Assembly (NCBI RefSeq): GCF_964340395.1 | Contig: NC_135566.1 | Location: forward strand, 12,768,501-12,832,500 | DNA: 64,000 bases | Direction: 5' to 3' | DNA from: Glandiceps talaboti | Taxonomy: Eukaryota; Hemichordata; Enteropneusta; Spengelidae | Shown here: positions 45,416 through 58,600 of the stretch, one piece after another | Position numbering within the stretch: position 1 is the first letter of the stretch | Layout: the number at the start of each line of letters is the position of its first letter | The notes under the pieces: generated by a model | What the model was told of the DNA's origin: nothing | Seen by the model: only the letters and a program-made list of their open reading frames with translations | Databases searched by the model: none | Program-made: the position numbers and the translations under genes

Positions 45416-48400
45416 CTTTACTCACCAGCAATACAGCTCTGCATTAAATGCGTAGGTTTTTCCTGTTGACAACGTCACAATGGGTGATCCTTGTTCTGTT
45501 AACACAGACTTGGCCACTTTTTCATCATTACCTGTAAAGAGAAAACAATCAATTGTACAGATTTGTGTAATAAAAACAACATGAGACAAGAAATGGTTGT
45601 CCAATTTCAAAAGTGACAAAAATAATATGGGATATACCCTACCTGACATAATAGCAGAAAGGGATGCATCCCGGATTATTGCTTTTGATTTCTTGACATT
45701 CCTGGAGAGGGAAAAAGAAACAAGACATTGGTGGTCGGCAGGGGTGAACAAATCATTTTGTGAACTGGTGGTCCCCGGACCAGTGCCTTAAAAAATCCAG
45801 TGGTCCTGCTGAAAGATTTAGTGGTCCGTGGTCCTTGGTCCCGCTAACATGAAACATTAAATCTTGCCTATGAATCTATATATTTAGACGTACACCACTT
45901 ATAGTTGAACAATACCCAATTTATAATGATAAATATAAAGTTGACATGCTTGGTTTCAGTCAATTGACAATTCTATTATATTTGTAACGGTTATTTTTGA
46001 CACATCGATGAAACGAAAAATATTGAACGGCGACTTCACTTGGATTTCACGAAGGATTAGAAATTTGACAGAAATATGTGACAAGGACATTGAAAAACAG
46101 TTTTACTTGGTAATGATTGCAGTATGACGACAAAAGTTGTACTACGTTTTGTCAAACTCGTCTGGAAAACCCAGATATAGCAAGCAAATCATCACAATTG
46201 TACAAAGAAACTAACCCCTTCAAAGTTGATCCTATAAAATCTCACGAAAAAAAAACTACGAACACATACATTGCCTGACTAGGAGTCCTTGTGTCCATGG
46301 TGTGACTGTGTCGAGATAAAATCAAATTTACCAGTTGTCGAGGCTTTGGAAAAAGACCTAGGAACACATACATTGCCTGACTAGAGGGAGTCCGTGTGAC
46401 GGTATGGAGATAAAATCAAATTCGCCAGTTATCGAGGCTTTGGCAAATATCATATCACAGTGCTAAAATAGATACTTCGTTGACTATCTGTAGTGTAAGT
46501 GTAATCCTAAAATCAGAATGTTCATTTGGTGTCAAGTCATGCTGGTCAGTTGTTTTCCATAGCTCAAAAGATTGACCATTGTCCGTGTTGTCCATTTAAA
46601 ACTTTACAGCCATTCGCGTTTCAGATGGGTCTAAATTATTTACGAGATGGATAGCCACACATTACACAGCAAATCTACTTGGGAAATGGTCGTTTATTTG
46701 AGAGGTACTACCGTAGTGTGGACACTGACGTCCTATGTTTACAGATAGTAACAGATAAGATATCGTGGGAAATGCCTTGGCGCATACCATTTCTGTCTAG
46801 GGTTGGTCTTAGCACATTATTTTTAGTTACACCTAAATTACATGCAAGGAGAAAATGAAACAGGTGGTGTATATTTTTGATCGTGTAATGTTTTATCTAT
46901 TACAAAGTAAACGATAATAAGCAACATAAATGCTCAGATTTGGAGTGCATTTGTGTTATGTGTCTAACAAGCAACCCACACACCCGAAATGGAATGAGCA
47001 ACATGTGTGCACACATCTGAGCTCTCCATCTGAGGTTCGAGACCAGCATATTGCAGAAAGCAATGCAGTAGGACTGGTATGGTATTGTCAACCCTTGTAA
47101 GTCATTGGAAAACCAAGATGACAGTCAGTGATTGCTATCATGGAAGTACATGTAACTGAGGTTGGCAAAAATGATGAAACCTTTGTTATTCACTTGCCCA
47201 GTGGACAAACTTGGTAACTTTTGTCCCGGACTTTTGTGGGATAACATGAAGTTTGTGCATCATTTGGATGACTTCATTTCATGAAAGGGGTTCTATTATA
47301 AATCATTTGAAGCTCCTTTATGAATAAAAACAATAATACAATCAATGCTGACAGTATGATAGCAAATAAAATGTTTCGTTTGATACATTTTAATTATTAT
47401 ACAATGAAATTATTACTCTTGTCTTCCTAATTCTTGTGTCCCTAAACCGGTATGTCCCTACTAGTAATGATATGAGCCACATGTGCGTTGAGTGTTATCT
47501 CCTGTCTATCATTTCACATTGTTGTTGATTCAGTGAAATAAACTACGATGTACGGCCGCTACTATGACGTATTGACGCACCACCAGTCATTCAACTGTCA
47601 AAGTTCACGCCCCCTCTCTATAGCATATTGCTGGTTTGAAGTCGGAAGTCACCTGATAATACTTCATGACCCATCGAAAGGTCATGCAAGGCTTGTAGTT
47701 TTAGCTCCATCGTGATCGTATTTCTTGTTTGTTCACATTCAGTTGTTGCTGTTCCTACTTTTTAGCATGATTATTTACAGTTTAAGGTACTGGTCCGACG
47801 GACCAGACAAGGTCAAATTTGTGTGGTCCGCCCAAAAAAATCACTGGTCCCGGACCTCGGACCAGTGGATTTGTTCACCCCTGGTGGTTGGGAAATAATA
47901 GATCTATAATGTAAATTTCAGTGCAATCATCAAAGATGCTGTACATATTTTGTTCTCTAGCAAATTCAGGAAAACTTATATCTGTGGCTTATTCACAAGA
48001 AAGTTGTGTAAAAAATTACTGAAGAATTAAATTTTGAAGTGTCTGTGGTCTGATAATTGAATTCTACAGATGTTACCTCTACACAAATATTTCTCCTGGT
48101 TGCATTTTTTTTGGCACAGAGCTGAATTTCTCTTGAGCTCTTAAATAAATTCTTGACAGATAATTAATGCATAGTTACTGAAGTCAGGAAACAAGAATCA
48201 CAATGAAAACAAATCTGTTGTCCTCCCCTCCCCCACCACCAATTTGCAATGATCCTACTTCCTTTGTATGGTAGATGATTCCATTGCACATCATGTACAG
48301 GGGTGAACAGGTTGACAATAGAAGGGGTTTAGACTTACCATACATGTAAATTTCCTGCAGAGGTGATAACCATGACATAATGGCCGGTACAATGAAGTAC

Positions 48401-48861
48401 ACTAACCAAAGATGACAAAACTATACCAGGTAGAAGACGACGTCCACTTGATGAAAATATATACAAATTCTTGTCTTCACAAGCCAAACATACCATGTCA
48501 CTACAAAATACAACGGTATGCATGTATGTATTAACACTACTATTCAAAACATGAATGTGCAGGGCTATTGTATTTGTTTTACCTACCAACACCTGAGTGA
48601 TGAAACACTTGTATATGGCATACATGTAGATTTAGTGTCGTGTGCTACAATAGTAGTAGTGAAGCAGTGCTATGTATACAAGATTGACAAAAGATGATGC
48701 ACTGTGAGTTTACTAATTGATACTACTGTTTTATATCCAATGTCTTAATACCAGTCTGTTAATAAGCTCATTCTATCAAAATAGTGCATAAGGTTGATAG
48801 TGCCTGAATCTGTATATGTGAGTGTACACATGTTAGAGTGAGTAGGTAGTAGGTATGTAGG

Positions 48862-48932
<71 letters not shown>

Positions 48933-51900
48933 AAGAATGGTTTTCTCCAAATACATACCTATTTCCTGCAATTGCTAACCCCCTACTTGTGAGTACTGAT
49001 TCCCAAACCAGTTTTTCAGCTCGATGACATCTGACTCTCTGTACAACAACACCTATAATAAACAATACAAAGTTTACCATTTACAAGTGTTTGCAATCAA
49101 GTCAAACAGTCATTATCAAATGTTTCAAAAAAAGAAAAAGAATGAAGCACATTTCTCATAAATGAATATACAAATATAAAATATGACACTGAATGGTACA
49201 TATGTCCTACCTGCTAAGGCTACGTTATTTTCAAGTTGTATATTAAAAGATTGGTCTGCACTTGTTCTCCCTAGAATCTGTTTCAGGAAAATAAGGTGAT
49301 ATTAAAATATGACTCATGTCAAAGCTGATGTCAATCAAACTAGGTGTTCCAAAGTTATTTCATTTCAAAATGGCACTGTTGGTTAACTGTGTGAGTGTGA
49401 GTGTGAGTGTGAGTGGGGGTGGAGGGGTTGGGATGATGTAAAATTTCCTATATTAGAGTTTGCTCTTCTTTTATTCTTTCGACCGAGTTTCGAAAGAGGC
49501 AGTTAGGAACATACTTCGCTGACTAGATGTAGGCAACTTGTATATCAACAGATATCTGTGCTCTCTCTGACTGCATCTGAGAGTTTTCAAATTTATTCTA
49601 TTCACACAGTGTGTCATGAAACAGATCAAGACTTGTACATTTCATTTAATTCCCTTTTTACTTTTTGAAAATCTTCATATTTGTTATCTTCAAACAGTGA
49701 ATAATGAAATTTACATGCGAAGAATTTGATTAATTTGGTTTGTGTAAACCAATTTGATGCACAACTGACACACAATTTCTAGTGATGCACCAAAATTTGG
49801 TATTCCCCTATCTCTTACTATGTGGTGACTCACAAGAAATGCCAGTTTTTATCATTTTCACTCACAACAACAAAATTTGGCCATCATTAGAGGGCATGCT
49901 ATTGTCTGCCATATCTTACCTCCAGAGAGAGACTTTTCTGTGGCTGTGGTGTGGGTAGCTGTAATGCTGAACTGACAATGATAGCATGTCTACTGCTTTC
50001 TTTGTCTGGAGTTGTCTAGAAAGAGGTGACAAATTATCAAGAATGGTAAGATATGAAACCATTAATTACATGTAAACCATAGAATTCAGAACATGAAATC
50101 ACATACATGCATCTGTGATAAAGGGTAATCAGATGTTATTCCCCAATATTTTTCTTCATTCAGTTAAGGAAAATACGAGTGACCTAAGGGGGGTGGGGGT
50201 GGGGGTGGGGGCTTGTCACTACAAGTCACTTGACTCATAGTGACAACCCTTAGGTCACAAGTATTTCCGACTGGATGAAGAAATATATTTGAGAATGTGA
50301 CATACAACGACCAGAGTATATATTCCATATTTTTTGTTGAACCTGGCTCGTGCATGGTATAATGTTGGATTACAATTAGAACTAAAGTTTGGCTTTGAAA
50401 ATAGTCATTGGGCACAGCTATAGATTAAGTTAATCCAAAACAAAATCTGTCAATAGAATTGATCCTATTTACTCCCAATGGACTCCAGTGAAAATAGCGG
50501 AATAATCTAGGACCATGGGACTGAAAAATATTGAGGTTTAAGAATACTAAATACAAGAATGACAGACAAATGAATAACTGATGTACCAGAAATGGACAAA
50601 ATAATTTGTGTGACCTAACATTCAATTTTCTTTATGAGGATTGCCATCTTGGTCTATTTATAGAAGTTCATTTACTACTACATGTATATGGATCAAAAGA
50701 CCCTGTAAAGAACAGCGCCCTCAAGTGTCATAACATAAAAATGATTATTTTTCATAGCTTTAATTTATCTGGGAACATGCATGTTTAGTTTGAACACAGT
50801 CTTTTAAACAATAATTTACAAAAATAAACACCAATTTACATATTCATGAATTTACACTGTGATGCGTTTCTTACCGATGTTGCTATGGCAGCAGCTGCTT
50901 TTGCCAAGGTGTCTTTCCTTGGTCGTTTGGCCCCTGGTGTTGTAGAGTCAGTTTTTCTCTTGATTGATATTGAAGAAGATGCTGTAGTACTGGATGACTT
51001 GGACTCTTTCACTTTGGATGACTCTTTGGATCTGTACAAAATGTTGCCAGTATCAATATGATGAAAATACTCTGAAATTTGTCATTGTGATGAGGATCGT
51101 CAACCAAGACAGATTATACTGCCACCTAGTGGTCAGCTTTAACTATGGGATATTTGATTTGTCATCGTGATGAGGATCATTGATCGAGACAGATCATACT
51201 GCCACCTAGTGGTCAGCTGTAACTATGGAATTTGTCATTCTGATGAGAATCGTCAACCAAGACAGATTATACTGCCACCTAGTGGTCAGCTTTAACTATG
51301 GGATTTGTCATTTTGATGAGGATCGTCAACCAAGACAGATTATACTGCCACCTAGTGGTCAGCTGTAACTATGGGATTGACATTCTGATGAGGAGTGTCG
51401 ACAAAACAGATCATGCATTCAACAATTTATTGGTATGAAAACAAGTTATTCACCATACTTACTTTTCTTTGTCCTTATTTTTCTCTTTATCTTTTTCTTT
51501 GTCCTTGTCCTTCTCTTTGTCTTTGTCTTTGTCTTTGACTGACGGGGATGACGTACTCTTTGTTTTGTTGGCAGTTGTTTTGGACTTACTGGTCAGTCTT
51601 GAGTCTAGAGCTGACATTGGCTGTGACGCAAAATAAAAACATTTGTGTTTCATATAACTCAACTGACCCTAGTTTGAGCCACCGACCCTAAACATTTTTT
51701 TAAACATCTAAAACAAAAAGTTAAGAAATTCTTTGTCTTCTTGTCTTTCACGCACGTTTGTTTTCTTTCCCCAATGATGCCTGTACATATTTCTTCACAG
51801 AAAGGGTATTCTGACTGACATTTCACTTGTTTTTGGGTCGAATCAATATTTTTCAAAAATGATTTTAAAAAATAAAGTGAAATGAAATCCCAACCTACCT

Positions 51901-52640
51901 ACCCTATTTACCAAGGGCCATGTTATTGGAAACACACAATCATTTTTTTTGCCTAATGTAGTGAACACACCAAATATGAGATTGCTGGACAACTGACAAA
52001 AAGGCAATGACTGGGACATGAAATAAGACCATTTTTTGCAGTTCAGAAATATGCTCCATAAATTGATATAAGGCTTTGAAAATGAGAAACTCTGCCAAAG
52101 ACAATTTAGTGGTAGGCTAGCTTTTGTATAGCCACAGTTACAATGTTATAAATAGTATTATGAATCAAGATACCATCACAGTTATAGACTACAAAACTTG
52201 GCATCAGAATCAGAATCATTTTCAAATGACCACAGAACACGATTCTGTGCCAGCACCAGCTTCAGTATCAGATCAGGAAGCTTTCAATATAGTCCCTGAT
52301 GAAAATCAGTCAAACTGTTAAATCTACCCAAAATTCCTTTATGATAACATACCTGTATGGATGGTGGTAGTGTCGTGGTTTCCAGTGGTTTTCCCTGATT
52401 ACTGCTGTTATCTGTCGTTTGATCCGACACTGTGCCAGGTGAGCAAAACACTGTACTCACAAATGGTTCTGGTACCCCACTATGTGAATCAATACAAATA
52501 ATATCTGTTAATATTTTTTTTCCCTCTTTTTTTTTTTTGAGAAGTAAAGTGTCAGTCAATGTCAGTAGCCAACTGAATAGTTTTCATTCCAAATGACATC
52601 ATACATACAATTTATAAAATGGCTATTCTTATGACTTTGC

Positions 52641-52698
<58 letters not shown>

Positions 52699-55600
52699 GA
52701 TTCTTATTATCAGTAAATATTGATTCAGTTTGACATCGTACGAAAGATTTACCAGGAACACTAACACAGTCTGCGCACAACTGGCCATTTCACAGACAAC
52801 TATAAAAACAAAGACAAATAGGAAACTCACCCTAAATCAACCTGAGGAGCTATGCAAAGTGGTGTGATTCTCCGTCGACCATCAGCAGTTCTAGTTTCTA
52901 TCTGTTTGGCTAAGGGATTCTAAAATAACAAAAGAATTCATATATACATTGATGTTTGTTAGAATACGGCACCCTTCTCTGTTTACACAACTTTCCTAAA
53001 AATTAATATTAGTACCACTTCATGGGAAGTAACAAGAAAACAACTACTACGAAGCAATAAAGATACTGTAAACCTGGAAATGTTCGCATATGATTTATTT
53101 TCGCTAATTTCGCTACAAAACAAAAACGCGAAAATAAGTAGGAGCGAAAATATATATTTCTGCATAATGCAATGTACCAGTATGGTTATTAGTGAAAATT
53201 AATCTTTGTGAACTACATGAAGACTGTAAAATCGCAAAATTTTCTAGTCGTGAAAATATGCAGGTTGACAGTAGCACACACAATTATTGTTTCCAAAATG
53301 TCTGTATTTGGTTGAATGATGTACATGTAACCAGTAACAGCATACACACACTACTATTATTTCAAAATGACATATGACAAACTTGGTAGATTGTACAAGA
53401 TTGCACACAACAAATTTACAGTGATCACACAGACCATACAATGAAAATACATTTACAGTGAGAGGTCTATCTCAGCTACATATTTATTGTGTTTATCTTA
53501 ACATAAAACGTTGTGGGCCAGTTTCACTGAACTTGATATCTTGTCCCATCAAAACTGCATAGTTGTAGAGAACCCCCTATCACAAATACTCCCACAAAGA
53601 TGAACATGTTACCAAGGAAAAAGTTGAAACCACTAGATTTTATGCAGTCTAAAAGGTCAGAGGTTAGGAGATGGGTACTTACAGGTTTGCCACCCCCTTC
53701 CATCATTGGAATATTCTTCTTGGGTGTAGTGATTGTTGTCTGTTGTGTTGCTTTCTGTGCGTTCTGTTCCTGTTTCTGCTGCTGAATTTTCAACATGGCC
53801 GGTGTCTCAATAATTGTGTTGCCATAGCTACTGGTGTCATTTGTAAACAAACTGCTGCCATAGACCTTAATATGCAGCTTGGCCTGTGATGACAATGAGA
53901 GGGGAATATTAGTTTACTTAGATATTTAAGTTAACCCTTCACATAATGAGGCAAAGTCCTGATAGAGATTCATAAAGTAAAGAGGTTGTAGTTACTAAGT
54001 TACACAAGTATATTCTGTTTCTGTATGGTTAACCTTGGAAGGTGACTGGGGTGGGGTGGGGCGGGGTGGGAGGTTATTGAGAAGGCGGAAGGTAAGAAAG
54101 GTGGAAGAAGAGATTGATAGACATGTAATTTTTTCTGCAAATGATCTATCTTATACTGAAAAAGCAAGAAGGAAAGTTGAAGGGGCCAGTTACATATATG
54201 GGAATGTGCACAAGTTACAACACTGTAATACTGTAGCCAACTCTTCTGTTGTAGGCCAGTCTTGTTAAATTAATGAGATTTGATTGAGATGGTGTGGTTA
54301 TGGTGTTGTTGTTGGTGGGTGTGTGTGTGTGGGGGGGGGGGAGGTTGTAGAAGGATGAAGTAATGGTCAACAGTGCCACACTGCTCTTCTGTTGTGGGCC
54401 AGTCTTGTTAGGTTACTGAGATATGATTGGGGTGGTGGGGATTATGGTGAGTGCTGGTGGGGGTGTGGATGGGTGGGGCTTGGGGGGTTGGAGAAGGATG
54501 AAGAATTCAATAGACAGTGTCATAATAATGTTCTCTACTATTGTAATACCTGTATCTTGCTAAATCAATGAGTGATGGGGTTGGTAGGAGGACGGCAGTG
54601 AAGGGAATTAATGAACAGTGTAATACTAACCTTCTCTTCTGTTGTAAGCCTGTCTCCTAATTCTTCTTTGGTGAAGTCTAGGTATGCCACTGTACCATCC
54701 CACGAACAAACAAGTAGTTCATAACCACTTTTACTCCTGTGTATGAAAATATGACATTTTACAGTCCATTTCCACATAGCATGCAAAAGCTATTAAATGA
54801 ACTATCGAGATCAGTCAGACTGATCACAAGGTTTCATGTTGAGATAGACACAAAAAAGATAACACACAAACATCACATGCACAGTGTCAACTCTTTACTA
54901 AGTTAATGTTATAAAACAGTAACAGCATGGGCACTACTACTACTACAATAGACACATGGTAGACTTGGGAGAATTGTTGTTCATTGTTTGTGTTCTAGCA
55001 GGACACTCTCTCTCTAACTCTATCTATGAACTGTATGGAACTATTACTAATTTGAAACAATTTTTAACCGAATAGTAAAAATATAAAACTTACCATGAAA
55101 TATCCAGAATCGAATTATTGAACAAGTCATGGGTGACAACTAAGGGTCTTTTCAAAGCTGTTAGCTGGAAGAAGATAGGAATGTTTCATTTTTAAATCTG
55201 AAGTTTTTTAGATTCTAAGATATGTCGTGTTGTTCAGCTCTATCAAGCTTCTAAACCAAGACTGTCCTAAACTGCTCAATATCCTGCACAGTGCAACCAG
55301 ACTTGGTTGCAGCCAATCAAAATTTGTTAAACTGCAAAATGTGTCAAACTGACCATGATGTCAGCCTTTCAATGCTGATTTATGAGACCAGTCACCTGAT
55401 ATTGCATCAAAAGTAAACATAAGTTTGTTATTTCAAGTACAAACAATTGACAAGTATCACCATAACAACATTCGTTCTTGTCATCAGAAGCAGACACTAT
55501 TTCTGCCCGTTAGCAATGTACGATTTGATGACGATATCATGGGCAGTATCGCAGTTAAACTCACCCATATTGATAGTGATCTGTCTCGGCTGCCAATAGC

Positions 55601-58600
55601 ACAACATGAATATTGCTGAGTTTTTCCTGTACCACCTTTCTTGAACACCTTGGAGAATATATTAGGATTGAACCTCTGCAAGCAAACACATAACAAACAC
55701 AGCTGAGTCATGGTTGAGATGACCGCAATATTTCAGTGAATTGAATTTTGGTAAAGACCCATATTAGGTAAGATGAGTTATACATGATTACAAGACACTG
55801 AAATATTGAAATGCATACTTACTTTCATGTAACTAGAGACATGTGTGACAATAAGCACAACTAATATTTTTCTTCATTCAGCCAAGGGAAATACAAGTGA
55901 CCTAAGGGGCCTTTGTCACTATGAGTCACTAGACGAGTAGTGACAAAACCCTTAGGTCACAAGAATTTTCCGGCTGAATGAAGAAGAATGTTAAGCAATA
56001 TCTTTAGTATGGAAGCTTTAAATTTCAGACAATTTAGTACATGTATTGATGGTAAAGATGTGTAAGTGTCATTTAAAGTTTGATCATGTAACTTATAGGC
56101 TAAATTGTTCATTTGCATAATTAATGAGTTTTGGGGAATAACATAATTATACCAGTGCCAGTAACATCAAAGAAAAATTGGGGAAAGTAATGACAATTTT
56201 GAACATTTGATTCATATTTCGAATACAGTAGAACCAGTTATGTAGACATGTGTTGTCATGACAATAGACGTGCATTGTTGTGACGCAGAATCACTAGAGT
56301 ATATATTCCATATTTTTAGTTCAACTTGGCTTTTGCATGGTATAATGTAATATATGTGATTTGGTGAAAGGCTAACAACACTGAGGATGCAATATTTTCA
56401 GATCAGGAATGTGCAATGTGGTGCATGTAACTATAAACTCAAAAGCTGATCATTTAGGCTCAGTACTATTTTAGCACAAGTAGCCATGAGCAAATTTCAG
56501 CAAAGATAAAACTGCACTTTTAATTTCCAGTTATATAGTATATTTATTGGACCATTTACAAATTTTTTATGATACAACATTGAACAATAATTCTATTCAA
56601 AGTAAAGATGATATGTTTGTTATAAAGACAATGTACTGAGTGGTGTTTCAAATAAATTGTTCTCTTTGTCTTCCACAATTCAACATTAATTGTTATTGAT
56701 AATGAGAAAGAAAACAGCATCACAAAATCCACTGTCAGGTCAAAGGTCAGTGAGCATGTCTGTTAGTGTTATCAAGTGGAGAAAACTTGACATTTCTTAC
56801 CACACATGTGATAGCCTTTCTATGTCCTACAAAGTCCATGTTGACTTTCCAACCGTCTCTTTCGATGATCTGTGCTGTCGGACCGGCGTTATTCATGGCA
56901 TGTGCCGATACAATATAGTGACCATCTGGTGACCAACTTAGCCTCAATACATGGGTTGTGCCACCACACTGAATATGGAATAGAAAGAAAGAAGTTGAAT
57001 CCATATGAGTTACGGCAAATTTAGTCAACTTAACAGGCACTGGGTTGAACTTCACGGCAATTTGACCAACTTAACAAACACTGGGTTGAACTTCACGGCA
57101 ATTTGACCAACTTAACAAACACTGGGTTGAACTTCACGGTAATCTGGCCAACTTATCAGACACTACTAAGGTTGAACGCTACACATGATAACAACTTTGC
57201 ATGGGTTTTACAGGTAAAAGCCTATAACAATCATTTTACCAACAAGACTTAAAATCTGATAATCCCTAACCCTAATGTAACGTCTCTCCTACATTTTGTT
57301 TCATTATATATTAGTAGGGTTCATAACATATATATAGTATTTGGCCAAGTGTTTTTTCAGTCTTATCTGCCAATTCTATTTTGGACTATTTAAAAAATCT
57401 ATTTCATTTATAACTTTAAGTGGTTTATACAGTTACAACTGCAGTGGCTTTAGATAACAAAGATTTTTAGAAAAGTAACAAACGAAAAATATTGTATTCA
57501 AATGATCTGGGGAAATATTTTTGTCTGTAAGAGGGAGTTCCTTCAAATAATTAATAAAGGTAATATTTGTCCACTCACTTCCTCAAATGGTTTTGTAATA
57601 GTAGTTTCCTGTTGCCAATCTAAAGTTCTCCAAACTCTAAGACTTCTGTCATCAGACTAGGAAAAAAAGAGAATCAAAAACATACTTAATTAGTTCAAGT
57701 CAGAATTTATGTGAAAAATATCAATCTCCCTCTGAGGTGCACAACTAGGCAGAAATGCAAGCTTTTTGGTACTTTTAGACTACAGGGACACTTCAACACT
57801 CACACTTGTTGGACTTGGTGTTTTAAAATTGCTTCCAAGCTATTAATAACCTGTATTTCACTAGGGGAAGTACACTTTGAATGAACAAAGCCTGTGATCA
57901 TATCAGCGACTGAACAAATCTACATAACGGTATGTAACTTCTAAATTCTCGTGTGAACCTGCTAAATTTATGCATCATCCAATACATTTGTGATATCTTA
58001 CCTGTGATGCTATATATTTGCCAACAGGCTCTCATGTGCTACCCATTGTTACCTATCTAGCCAAAACACATACCTGTGATGCTACATATTTGCCAACTGG
58101 ATCCCATGTTATACCTTTCACCAACCCTGTGTGACCACGCAGTACTGATAAAACTTCTGCAAGACAATGATACAAGATGATTAGATCACTGACAGCAAAT
58201 ACTAGTAGGTCTGATATGTTAAGAAGTGAAGAATGAAGATAAAGAACGAAGTGCAATAATCATAACAGAACTTTGCTCTAACATTTAGCAACTAAGACGT
58301 AGTGCAATTGTACTGATGGTGCAATTGATTTTCAATCTTCTCCCTCAGAGGTGGTTTGCAGGGACAAATATTTGGCCAATCAAAATGTGTCATGATCAAG
58401 AATACCAGTATACACTGTATTATTCATATATTGCAAGTCCCACTTGTGAGTGTGTCTTTTAAGAGAATATCAACATCATTTTACTGCAATAGTAGGTCCT
58501 TGCTTTGAAATTGGTTACCATAGCATCTTGTCATGAACCACTTCTTGGTTACTATGGTAACTTCTATCTTGGATGAGGAGAGTTGTTCTCATAAGGCCTT

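Larger units (their letters stand above)
43082..50015 (-). other. HIRA: HIRA C-terminal Hira domain (exons 18-27)
   Basis: This is the trimerisation and CABIN1-binding part in vertebrates. Recognisable blocks are [20 protein letters not shown] and [13 protein letters not shown] (exon 21), [10 protein letters not shown] (exon 23), [17 protein letters not shown] and YIRYLVQEG (exon 25), [16 protein letters not shown] (exon 26), and [20 protein letters not shown] (exon 27). The intron between exons 21 and 22 carries the hAT-like element. Confidence 0.92.

Noticed and set aside
57008-57150. Eighth exon-edge duplication, since GTGAAGTTCAACCCAGTG resembles VKFNP coding
   Set aside because: The real exon 10 start reads AGGTTCAATCCTAAT and lies 1.4 kb away; the 41-bp unit does not include a splice site.
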